DNA of 64,000 bases from Brachionus plicatilis (lineage: Eukaryota > Rotifera > Eurotatoria > Ploima > Brachionidae), in contig QEOQ01000204.1 of NCBI GenBank assembly GCA_010279815.1, forward strand, positions 1,179,561 to 1,243,560. The letters run 5' to 3'. The notes under the pieces are model-generated. The model searched no databases. It had not been told where the DNA came from and saw only the letters and a program-made list of their open reading frames with translations. Numbering within the stretch: the stretch's first letter is position 1; the number at the start of each line of letters is the position of its first letter. Made by a program: the position numbers and the translations under genes. Shown here piece by piece: positions 49,261 through 60,205 of the stretch.

Positions 49261-51451
49261 TTAGTTTTTTAATCTTGGTAATACAAATTCAGCTACAAAC
49301 GAAGGCAATGGTGCTGCTGTAGGTATTCCTGGAAATTTTCCTGATGAACCTTTGATCAAGAGAATTGTAAAAATCCTATAAAATAAAACAAGAAAAATAC
49401 CGGCAATGTCTATATGAGTATAAGATAAAGGCTTTTCTGAGTCCATTCCGTGCTAATAAAATAATTTAATTTAAATACAAATTTTTATTTTCCTAATAAA
49501 GTTTTACTTTATCTAATCCTGAGGCCATGATTAAAAAGGCAGCAGGTCCTTGATGTCCTCTTCCAGTCATCGCACTAGATTTTGTAAAACACTGCATTAT
49601 ATCTTCATATTCACTTTTTCCCTTATGAGCTTGGTAATCTTCACGTCTAATTCGTGAAATTTCATACGGATCAGCAATCAACTCTCCAGAATTTTGTAAA
49701 TTTATATCTATTCCTTGATTACGAGCTGGGCCATTTGACATTATACCCTTTTAATAAATAATTTAATTCATAAATATTCACGTATTATTCAAATACAGTA
49801 TAATTTTCTCCATAACATCTAACAACATGTCCAGTTAAAGTAGCTATGGTAAATATTTGTGCATTTTTTTCATTTAAAGCAAGATCTTTAACTTCACTTA
49901 GAGAATCGCATATTGCCATTCTGCCCTCAGCATCAGTATTACCAATTCTAATTCTTTTTTTTGAACGAGCTGTAATTATTTCATCAGTTACATAAGATTC
50001 TTAACAAAAAAATTGAAATATTATCTTTAAAGTGATTTAATTTACCTTCTCCGATATTATTTCTGGTCAAGCAGATAGAACCATGTACTTTTAAGCCTTT
50101 GGGCTTTAAAATTGACAATGTCTTGAAAAATCCAGCGACGAATGCAGCACCGCATTTGTCTCGATGCATACCGTGCATAAAGCCACCAGTTTTTACATCA
50201 GCACCACCAGTATCATAGGTTATACCTTTGCCTACCAGAAAAAGAGTTTTGTCGATTCCTGATGTATCGCTCGGGTTATATTCAAGTTTAACTATTCGAC
50301 CCGCATGCCTCGGAGTAGCTATAAAATTTAGATTTACTAAAAAATTTTTTTCCTAAATGGGCAAAATATTTTACATTGAGTTGCTCTGTTTACAGCGGCA
50401 AAACACGGGTATTCTTTTAGAAAAGTTTCCTGACCCTCAATAACATTCACTTCGATGTCACTTGATTTAAAAAGTTCACTCACATATTCAGCTACGTTTG
50501 GTGCCGACATTCTTTCAGGGTCTGAACCACCGATATCCCGGGTTACAATTCTGCCTAATTCAATTGCGTTGACATTGTTTAAAATTTGCTCAGCTTCTTG
50601 ACTGTTTTCATTCCAGTAGCCCAATTTTTCTACTTTTAATAGACCCTCACTTTTTTTGGCCTCTCTCAATTCCAAAGGCTTTTATTTAGATTAAAGTATC
50701 ATTCTGTTGAGAAAAAATAAAAATAGATTTTTTTTTTACATTATAAGCAGCTTCTAATGCAGCCAGTAAAGCGACCTGATCTCCTAATTTAAACTTTTCT
50801 TTAATAGTATTTACAATAATCGGTTTTTTACTTCCGATTTTTATGGCTCTTTTTACAAAATTTTTATTATTGCATTCTTTTTTTAAAAATAAATTACTTT
50901 TTCATTGCTTTGGTTGATGCATCAGCTATTCGTCTAACATCATCATAATCTCTATTTAATGGTCCAGTTGGAGAATATATCTAAAAAATTAGCTTAATAA
51001 AATTCCAAATAATTTTAATTAATTTTTTTAATTTACTATTCTTTTATTATTAGAAAGTATAAATGTTAGATCTTTTTCAAATTCTTTGTGATGCTTAAAT
51101 TGATATATTTAAATGATTTATTTTTAGCTATCAAATTATTTACTTTTTTATAAAGTTCTAAATCTTTAAGTTTGCTTTGAAGATTATGTTTTTTTAAATC
51201 GTCTTCCAAACTTTGACCTATGACAATTATTGAATCAAACGAATCATTTTCTATATTGTTTGAATGTTCTAAATCAAGTCTAAAAGATAGAATTTAATTC
51301 AACTGGATTTTTAAATTTCGTTTTTAAAAAAAAAATAAAAAATCTAATACCTGTTGGTTAAACAGCTGTACTTGGACACTTGTTTTAAATAGATGTGATT
51401 CGATTTAAAATTAACTATCGAATGATTTAAGACTTTGCTGAGAAATCTCAT
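49261..51451 (-). CDS. M17 leucine-aminopeptidase-like protein, paralogue B (548 aa), possible mitochondrial form
   Basis: Same family as paralogue A. Eleven exons (5' to 3'): 51351-51451, 51144-51279, 51037-51093, 50898-50980, 50740-50848, 50375-50678, 50046-50318, 49797-49999, 49508-49747, 49401-49452, 49261-49349. Intron positions and phases match paralogue A, except for an extra 51-base intron (49350-49400) inside the DIAG motif of the last exon. Catalytic and metal residues are kept: K294, D299, K306, D317, D377, E379, R381. The first exon encodes about 33 residues (MRFLSKVLNHSIVNFKSNH and onward) that are basic, amphipathic and free of acidic residues, like a mitochondrial presequence. 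Exons 2 and 3 are strongly diverged from A, but exon 6 is almost identical. Its start faces NELFB across 165 bases. Confidence 0.9.
50113..50173 (-). repeat. Partner of the 61-base identical tract in paralogue A
   Basis: Matches 46518-46578 exactly; see that entry. Confidence 0.85.
50383..50683 (-). repeat. Partner of the 301-base near-identical tract in paralogue A
   Basis: Matches 46780-47080 with a single substitution; see that entry. Confidence 0.93.
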
Positions 51452-51616
51452 TTTAAAAATTATTTTACCTCTAAATTTTCCAAAAGTTAACTTAAATAAT
51501 TATTTGAAATATTTCAAATTTTATTAAATTCTAAGAATAATTTTATTCCAAAGTTAATTTATTTTTGTTCAAATCTAATATTTGATTTTACACTGAATAA
51601 AATTAAAAGTGTTAAA
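51452..51616. promoter_or_regulatory. Putative bidirectional promoter, M17 paralogue B / NELFB
   Basis: Only 165 bases separate two outward-facing start codons, so both 5' UTRs and core promoters must fit here unless first exons lie elsewhere. The sequence is AT-rich without a clear TATA box. An AAAAG acceptor-like site lies just upstream of the NELFB ATG. Confidence 0.45.
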
Positions 51617-53773
51617 ATGTCAAATGAAGAAAATGGCACTATTCGTATCGGTCTGGACGCTCTAAATATCCAAGATTCGAACCATCTAAAATATGCTTTG
51701 ATGAACTGTGAAGATCCATTGAAAGCGATTTCTGATTTTCAAGAAGAAAATAGCATTTCACTCCCGTCTTTGAAGCCAGCGTTAAATCTTCTTGACCTGC
51801 ATGGAATCAAGCGTCTTGATTTTCATGCATCAATAGCTGATGAACTTAAAGATCACTTGATCAAGAAAGTCGAACAACTTTCTGCATCAATAAAATCAAA
51901 GGAATCGAGTCCAACTTACGAGGAAGACTTGGGAAAACTCGAAGACCTATTGGAAAAATGTTTTCCTCTCATCTTGTAAAAAAATTTAGATTATCACATA
52001 GAACCAATTAATACTCATTTGATTTTTAAGCAATTCTCGTCTTACACCTTTAATACTCTTAATAATGAAAAGTTTACCTAAAGTAAACCAAAGTTATCTT
52101 GATTTTGTTCAATCAAATGAAAAGTTGTATTCCATAGCCCCAATTGAGCTAAAACGTCAAATTTGGTCAAATAATTCAAGTAAATCATAAAGTTGGAATA
52201 AATATTGATTAAAATTTACTTTTAAAAAATTTAAAGGGGTATTTATGAATGAGCTACAGCCATCATTTGATAAATTTACTCAATATTTTGATGAAATATT
52301 GATCTCATCAGATCTTAACACCTCGGGAACTGCCTTTTTCACTGCTCTAAACCCTGCAAATATTGACATGACAATACTCAAAGACAATTTGCTCTTGTCC
52401 AATACTATTTATACTTATTTGTTTAAATCTAACAAAAAACATATCCCGATTATAAATGAAATATGCAAGCTAATTGGTAATAGTTCTTCACTTTACCAAT
52501 TAACCATCAAAACTTTAACTGAATTGTTTATTAAAACCCATGACTGGTTTTATGCTACCCTAAAAAGTTTGATTATTAACAAATTTCATGAAACTTTAAG
52601 TCACGAAAATTTGCTTAATTTGATCGGTAGTTGTGATATACCAACTGAGCTGATTTTAAAATTTGGAAATATACTCCATGTATGTCTGAAGGAAAGAAAA
52701 ATTGAAGCTAAGCGAGCTAAAGAATTGGAGGGAATTATGGAATCGAAAAAATTTGAAACAATACTCCCGTAAGAAACCGAATAATTTTATTAAATTTTTA
52801 ATTGTTTTGCAAAAGAGAAGTGGCTTTTTTGCTAGCTGATCCATTTGTAGTCGATATGCTAGCCCGTAATGTTTTATCTTTGTTAAATAAATGTGTTCAA
52901 AATGAATTATTACCAAGAGTAAGATCAAATTTAATAAAATTACGAATTTACTAATTTTTATTTTTCTAGAATTGTACAGAATTAATTTTTGTTCTAAGAC
53001 TTTTATCAATCAGTCTTTTATCATGGGAAATAATAGATTCACAAGCAAACAAGGAGCCAAAAATTGACTCAGCATTAATAACAGAATTTTTGCCAAACTT
53101 GGCATATTTTATAACAGACTTTTATGAAAAGCTTTATGACGATTCGATAGCCTCTTTGACAAACCAGACTCAGAGCATAACATCGACTCTTCTTTCTTCT
53201 TCGACTGGAATGATTACATCCCCCTCAGCTGTTACGGCTACTTCTACTTTAAATGCCCCAAAAACTGCTAGTCCGCCTATAGTTCTCAAAATTTCGACCA
53301 AAAAGCTTGAAATTTTGTCGTCGGTAAAAACCTTGATTGGAGAAAATGAGCTATGTTCCGTGCTGTTTCTATATTTGGTAATTGCGTGTTTTGAATTTAA
53401 CGATTGGGTTAATTTGAAGGCACTTTTGCCGTCGATCAAATATCCAAATAATAATACTGCATTCTTCGAAAAATGGTTCATGTACCAATTTTTCAATGCC
53501 CTTTTGGAAAAAAGTGTAATAGATCAATTTAAACATGATTGGTTTGTGCAATTGGTATTCGATGATTTTTTGATAGTAATCTTGAAAATAAAAGACGAAC
53601 AAGCTCAAGTACAAGATAATGCTCAAAAATACGTCCTTTATTCGGAAATTTTATATGAACAAACTTACAAACTGATGGAAAAAATTTTTCCCAATAATAT
53701 ATCATTGAACAATTTTAATAGACTCATCGAAATAGTTAAACCAAAAAAAAATGTAATTTTTTACCAAATTTAA
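51617..53773 (+). CDS. NELFB: NELF-B (COBRA1), subunit of the negative elongation factor
   Basis: Part of the NELF complex that holds RNA polymerase II in promoter-proximal pausing in the nucleus. Five exons: 51617-51975, 52031-52179, 52237-52768, 52816-52918, 52970-53773; phases agree and the sum is 648 residues, with human NELF-B somewhat shorter. Family matches in order: LKYALMNCEDPLKAI, LPSLKPALNLLDLHGI, KLEDLLEKCF, IMKSLPKV, IELKRQIW, KRAKELEGIM and FLLADPFVVDMLA. The C-terminal half is alpha-helical; a Ser/Thr-rich insert lies near residue 440. The final codons after VKPKK follow a possible GT donor at 53754, so a further short exon is not excluded. The start ATG 51617 is in line with the family N-terminus. 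Confidence 0.92.
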
Positions 53774-55358
53774 ATTCTAAGTCTCAAGTTGAGACTCTCA
53801 ACTAAAACAAATTAGCTCAAAATATTTTAAATTTTAAACAGATTGGAATTATTTTTAAAAATTAAATTTTAGTAGTTTTTTGAAGTAAAATATTCAAAGG
53901 TATTTTAAAAACCTTGAATTATTAGAAAAGTTTTGTTAAAATTATTGAAAGTTCTATACAAAGCAACAATTAAAAAATTTTCTTTGAAATTCATTTTAGC
54001 AAAAATCAAATTTTTCAGTGTGTCAATATATTTTTTATTCAGAAATTAAAATTTCCAAATTTTCATTATTTTTTATTTTGAATTAAACTAAATCCTAATT
54101 AATAAGTTTAAATTGGTAGAGCTTAAATTAAGAGAGGATTCTTAATGGAGGGGAATTAAAGAAATTAATCTTATAAAAAAATCATTCGATTAATTTTCAA
54201 AAACAAACAAATAAAATCAGATCAATGAAGAAAAATTAAATTAAATTAAATTAAATTTTTTAAGGGTATGAAATTAATTATTCTTAATTTTATTTTTTAA
54301 TTTTTAACTTTTTTAAATATTTTTTCAAAATATTTCTTTTAGATAATTTAAGAGAAACCTGCAAAATAAATATTAATCATATTTTAATTGCAAAACTTAA
54401 ATTTAAATAAATTTTGATTAATTTCTAAAAGTTATAAAGAAAATGTGAATTTAAACATGATGAACATGAACTTTTAAAATAAAATATTAAATAACTTTCT
54501 TTAATAGGTATTTTTTATTTTTCCTATTTAAGCTTAATTAAGATTATAGTGGAAGTTAAATAGATTTCTAGGTATTCGGGTTTAGTTATGATCAAAAGCT
54601 TTTTAAAATTAGTTTTAAAAATATCAATTAAATTAGGTTCAGTGTTTTAGAGTTGTTTCCAATCGTTAAATAAGGTCTCATCCAGCACCATCTGTCTATT
54701 CATTTACTGAAAGAATTTTGATTATTTTAAATTAAGTAAATACGGCAATGTTTTTTTGAATGTCTTTAAATTTTTGCGTTATTGAATTTTTGTTAAAATT
54801 TTTCTAAATCTCATAAAATAATTTTTATTTGAAAAAATAAAAATTATTGTTATATAAGATGAATTCTAACAAAAAAATAGCACAATTTAAATCTTTACTG
54901 TAAATTATTGCCAGTTTCTAATGAATTTTGTTCTTGAATTTTTATTTTAGAAAAATTAAATTTGAACAAAATATTTTAAAGTTTTTGATTGTTTTATTTA
55001 TTTCCCTTTTCAAAATAAAAAATGTAAGAATTACCTTTGTTTTCTTAATATTTTATAAGAACAAATTTTGAGTGCTTGTTACATTATTTTTAATAATGAA
55101 TTTAATTTAAATAATTATTTTTATTTAAGCATGCCAACTCACTTCAAATAGCGTATTCTAAATTAAAATCAAAACTGGAACCGGTTAACGAAATGCAATT
55201 CTAAATGCTATTATACATCGAAAAAAAATTAATTTTTGATTAAAACTTTAATAAAAATTTGAAATAAAATTTAAATAAACAATTTTGAAATCGACTTTAT
55301 TATAAATAGCAACTAACAACAATCTATACAAGATAAAATTCAATAAATTTAAAAATAG
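53774..55358. other. Convergent intergenic region, NELFB / IMMP2L
   Basis: 1.6 kb of AT-rich sequence holding both 3' UTRs. It contains a short AAATT pentamer tandem repeat at about 54232-54258. No ORF or RNA gene was supported. Confidence 0.45.
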
Positions 55359-56058
55359 TCATTCATCAACAGCATCATAGTCACTCGATTCATTCGTCTT
55401 AATATCTATCAAGTAACCTGAGTCTTGATTGTCATTTTCGACTTTTTTCAAAATCCTATGATCTGGCAAGTCACTTTTAATAGGTGTTAAACGCGGAAAG
55501 ATTACTGCTTTCGCTTGACCTAGAACGAGAGCCATCGGTACACAGCCAAATGCATTTGAATCGTAGCTTTTTAAATAATTGTCTCCTTCAAGCCAGCAAT
55601 GTCCTTCAGGGACTAGAACATACTTTTTTTTGTAGCTAATGGTCCGAACCAAATCACCAGGAAGACCAACAACTCTTTTTAAAAAACATTCTTTTGGATT
55701 TTTTGGTGATATTAGGCTTACAACATCCCCTCTTTGCAAAATGTTTTCCATAGATGGTCGCCCAAAAAACGACCCAAAGCTAAATGGACGTATTATAAAA
55801 ACAAAATCTTTTTTATTATGATGTGAATTAATCAAGGGCTGCATACTAAAATTCAATATTTTGAGTGGAGAAATTTTTATTACAAAATCAAAATTAATCT
55901 TACCTGGCTCCATCCACTCGAGAAAAATAGCATATCTTATCCCATGTGGTAATAAATACGGCAGATGTCTTTTAAAAATACGAAAAGTTAACTCTTTATT
56001 TTAAGACGGTCTGAAAGAATCTTACAATAAGAGAATATTTTAAGCATAATTTGAGCAT
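55359..56058 (-). CDS. IMMP2L: Mitochondrial inner membrane protease subunit 2
   Basis: Signal-peptidase-I-type Ser/Lys protease that trims presequences on the intermembrane-space side of the inner membrane. Three exons (5' to 3'): 56026-56058, 55904-55968, 55359-55845, giving 194 residues. Exon 1 encodes only 11 residues, MLKLCLKYSLI. Exon 2 holds the membrane anchor and ends in VDGA. The catalytic Ser33 of the GASMQP motif is split by intron 2 as AG|T. The catalytic Lys89 lies in FLKRVVGLPGD; EGDNYLKSYDSNAFG and VPMALVLGQAKAVIFP complete the family pattern. The C-terminus has an acidic tail of about 35 residues beyond the human end. An ATG within exon 2 (GAG TGG ATG GAG) is out of frame with the enzyme and was rejected. 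Exon 1 is the least certain exon. Confidence 0.92.
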
Positions 56059-59000
56059 AATTTTATCCGGTCTAAAGTTGATTTTTTTTCATTAAAATTT
56101 TAATTCAATCAGTTTTTAAATTATTTTCTAAACTTCGAAACTAAATGATAATTTAGGGGTTTTAAAATAGGATGAAATTATGATTTATTTATTACTAATA
56201 GTTTAGAGGCACACCTCTTGATTTAAAATTTTTTAAGTTTATTTGACTCTGAGTCTGTTTTTTTTTTAGAACCATTTATATGCATATGCTTAAAACAAAA
56301 TTAGATTTGTAATTAATTACAGATGAATTGTAAAAGAATGTAAACATTTAAACACGATTTAGAGTCAATAATTGGAATAAATCGAGGCAAGCTTATTTAA
56401 AATTTAAAATTTATATCAATTTTTTAAAAAGAAATTTGTTCACTAATATCATATTCAATTATTTAATGAAAAAACAATAGCATGGAAATTTATTTTTTTA
56501 AAATAATTATTTTCAAGTTAAAATAAGAGTAATTTAAAAAGAAGTAAAAAAATAAAGATCGTTTTATGTTCCCATTTAAAAAAAAATAACAAAGAATGTA
56601 AAACTAAGCGTAAAATGAAATATTTAGAAAATTATTCTGAATCAATTTAACGAGTAGAAGCACCTTTATTTTTCAAACATTCATTAATTCTACTCATGTA
56701 TATAGCTTTGAATATATATAACATTTTGAGTTTTTAAAATCTTACTAAGCTAAGATTCAAAATAAAAAATAAAATAGGCCACTAGATTAGGCAATCTTAC
56801 AATTCAAAAGGTGATCTAAAGAATTTTGGGATTGAAAGAGCTGGGAAAAAAATTTTGAATAAAATTTCAGCATGGGCAAATGAATTTTCAATTTTAGTTT
56901 AATCATATTTATAATAACGAGCTAATTTCATTAAAATGTCCTTTACAAAAGTTTAATTTTAATTTTACCAAAATTTTTTAATTTTAAAAACATATAAAAA
57001 GATTTGAAGATATCTGACTAAATTACACATTAGATATTTATTTTCACAAATTGTGTAGCCAGTTTATTAAAATTATTTAAGACCTTCAACATATGCTGTA
57101 AGAGTGGTTATTTTTTTTTACATATTGAGATAGCAATATTAAAATCTATTTAAATATTCATATCATTATCAAATTTCAGTTTTTTAGGGGAATATTATTC
57201 AAACTTAATATACAATAAAAAAAGTTATTCTAAAATAAAAAGATTCTAGAAAGGTATTAAATACTAATTTACTGTTATTTTTATCAATGGAAAACATCTC
57301 TAGCCATGTAAAACTCAGTAAGGATTATTTTTTCAGAACGGATTAAACTTATTAAGTTAAATCAATTATAATTAACATAAATAATATTGAATTTAAAACT
57401 TAAGTGGTTGGAAAGAAAATCTAGATTCTTTCTAGTGAAGTTTTCAAATAATATCATTATTTATTCTTGTATCAATGGTTTATGTTAAAATCAAATTATT
57501 TTAATCCTAAACTCTAGTGTATTATTTTTATTAAATTATTCTTCGATTTAAACTAATGAATGTTTTTTTAATAAAAAAATATATTAAAATAATATTTACT
57601 CAATAACAAAAAAAAAGATTAATTAAACAACGATTAATAAAAAATTGTTTTTCAAATTTTGCTTGAATTAATTTTTAAATGGAAAATTTTTTTCCATTTT
57701 AATTTAGATAAATTGTTATGTGATGATATCTGTAGAATACAAAAATGCATTCAAATTTAAAAATTTATTATTCAATTTACTTGAATATCTCATTTAATCT
57801 TCAAATAAGTTCATCGTCCAATTAATACAAAAAGAAAGAACAATAGGAAATTTTTTAATTCTGCAATTTTTTAATTTTTTTTGTTCAAACTTATTTAAAT
57901 TATATTCTGTATCTTCAATAAAATTAAAGCTCAGTGGTAAATTAAGATAAATTTTCCCAAAATTAAAATATTCCATTGTTGATTATTGATAAATAATGGT
58001 TTATACATAAAATATTCCAATGATTTAATTTTAGATTTTTTGATAGAAGTAAGGGAAATTAAATTTTCAAAGTGTTTGTTTTCGCTTAGCTCGAAATAAA
58101 TGAATAAATTGGGGGTATTTGATTTAAGAAAGATATTATGATTTATTGTTATGATTTAAGTTAGGTGAATTATGTAAAATTACAACAAAAGTAATGTTTT
58201 TAAATGAACTATTTTTAAAATATTAAATAAAAATTTTAAGTAGATAAGTTTCAAAGAAGGAACATGTTATTAATCAAGTTATATTTTATTTTTTTCTTGC
58301 ATTTAGGATTAAATTAAACAAATGAAAAAGATAGAAATTTAAAAAAAAACATGGGGTTAAAAAAGTGTTGAAATCAAAAATTGGACATTAAAAAAGAATT
58401 CAAGAAAATGTATAATCGAACGTTAAATTCATTTTATTTTAATTTTTTATAAATCTTGATTAATTGTTAAAATTAGCTTTGAACTTAAAAATTCAATTGT
58501 GCCAAAAAATTTTAAACGAAATATTTTTTCATTTAAATAAAAAATAATTTAGAATACTTTAAGACTTTTGTAATAACTATTAAAAATTTATGTTTGCACA
58601 ATTGAATGTTATAAAAAAAACAAAAAATTCTAATAAATTACAAATTAGAATATCAAAATTTATATTTAAAATAAAATTTAATTTACTATAATCAAATATT
58701 TTTGTCTAAAAAAATTAAATTCACAAATTTAAAAGAATTCAAAGGTCAATTTGATATTACCATTTTTTAGTTATTATTCACTTGATTACGAAGAAAGCAT
58801 TTTAAATATGAGTTTGTCGAATTTTATTTTTGAAGATTGATACTTGATTTTTGAAAAGCAAGCAAGATCAAATAGAATAGAATGATAAAACTTAGATTTA
58901 CTAAGCAAGAATTTAGGATACAATTTTTTTATCGAAAAAATATTTAATTATATTTGTTATTTAATTATTATTAAAATCTTTTATGAATATTGATGTAATT

Positions 59001-59218
59001 TTCTTGAAATAACTTTGTTTACTCAAAAAAATAATAATTTTTAATAAAAATTACAAAATTTTAAAAGCTTCAATTGAAAAAAATATCAAGAGATTAATAA
59101 AAATACTTATTTTGACTTTTTAGACTTGAATTTTCGAAATTGAAATAACTTTATGATATAATGAATGAAATTGGCATGATTTTTTTTAATCTACTAATTT
59201 TTATAATTGTTTACATTA
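56059..59218. other. 3.2 kb of AT-rich intergenic DNA, no gene seen
   Basis: Homopolymer-rich sequence upstream of IMMP2L. The short frame 57794-57976 (-) has no support from splice sites or recognisable motifs. No RNA gene or distinct repeat was found. Confidence 0.5.
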
Positions 59219-59219
59219 C

Positions 59220-60205
59220 TTAATAATAATAATAATATAAGTTACAACAAGCTAGCAAGCTAGACTTGCGAAGATGAGAAACAGTAGGATCCCATCTATG
59301 GTAACTGTGGTTTGTACACTGAGTTTAGAGTACAGTCACTTCCAGCTCTGCCTTCATCACACTGAAGATTGATTATTCCTTAGGTCACCGTTCCCTCGTA
59401 TCGATTCTGCCGAGCCTCAGGACTTCATCCATGGTAGGTTTCTCCTTACGTCTGTACTTATCTAGTCTGTTCTTGAATTGGTTGACGGATATGGATTGTA
59501 CGATCTCTTGGGGTAGGGCGTTCCATGGCATAGTCACTCTATAAGTGAAAAGTGCTCTCTCAGTTGGCTGTTGGCTGGGACTGGTCGGACAAAGCTGTGC
59601 TGGTTGGAGCTTCTTCTTGTTCTACCGTTGACTTTGACAGACGGGGCTATGTGCCAGTTTACAATGTTGTTGCCTGTGTAACATTTATAGAATTGAATAA
59701 GATCACCTCTCGTCCTCCTGTCCTCCAGGGAGGTCAGATTTAGTTTCACCAGTCTCTCACTCTAGTCAAAGTTTTTAAACTGTTTGACCAATTTGGCAGC
59801 TCTCCTTTGGACATTCTCTATCGAGGTGATGTCTCTCTTTAGATGTGGTGACCAGGCCACAGCGGCGTATTCTAGATGTGGTTGGACAAAAGTGGTGTAG
59901 AGGGTTCTGAAAATGGTCGGTGTCCAGCATTTGAATGTCTTTCTAAGGAGACTTAGTGCACTTGTTTCTTTTGACATCGCATTCGATATCTGGTTCTCCG
60001 ATTTCAAGTTGGAGAATAAAATAATGTCAAGGTCACGTTCCACTTCAGTATATTCCAGGACGTGTCTGTTTGAGGAATCTGTCTTTTCCATGGTGAGTTG
60101 TGATCTATTACAGCTTTTCTTACTTATTTCCATGACTTTGCATTTATCTGGGTGGAACAACATACGCCATTCCATGGCCCAGTCGACAAGGGCGTCTACT
60201 TAAAC
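59220..60205 (-). mobile_element. 5'-truncated CR1/jockey-like non-LTR retrotransposon, RT C-terminus with (AAT)n tail
   Basis: On the minus strand, 60175-59762 reads as the RT C-terminal region: WRMLFHPDKCKVMEI, then YTTFVQPHLEYAAVAWSPH, then IENVQRRAAKLV. After an in-frame stop at 59763-59765 it continues with LVKLNLTSLEDRRTRGDLIQ. A frameshift near 59555 follows, then VTMPWNALPQEIV and SVNQFKNRLDKYRR. The 3' end is an (AAT)n microsatellite at about 59221-59236 (seen as AATAATAATAAT on the plus strand), as in CR1-type tails. It is clearly more GC-rich than its surroundings, so a fairly young insertion. It cannot encode a full protein. Confidence 0.85.

Noticed and set aside
45728..51451. 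Assembly duplication as an explanation for the two M17 genes
   Set aside because: Most exons, all introns and the N-termini differ, so these are real paralogues; only exon 6 and part of exon 7 are near-identical.
57794..57976. Minus-strand 60-codon ORF
   Set aside because: Isolated in AT-rich DNA, with no homology or splice context.
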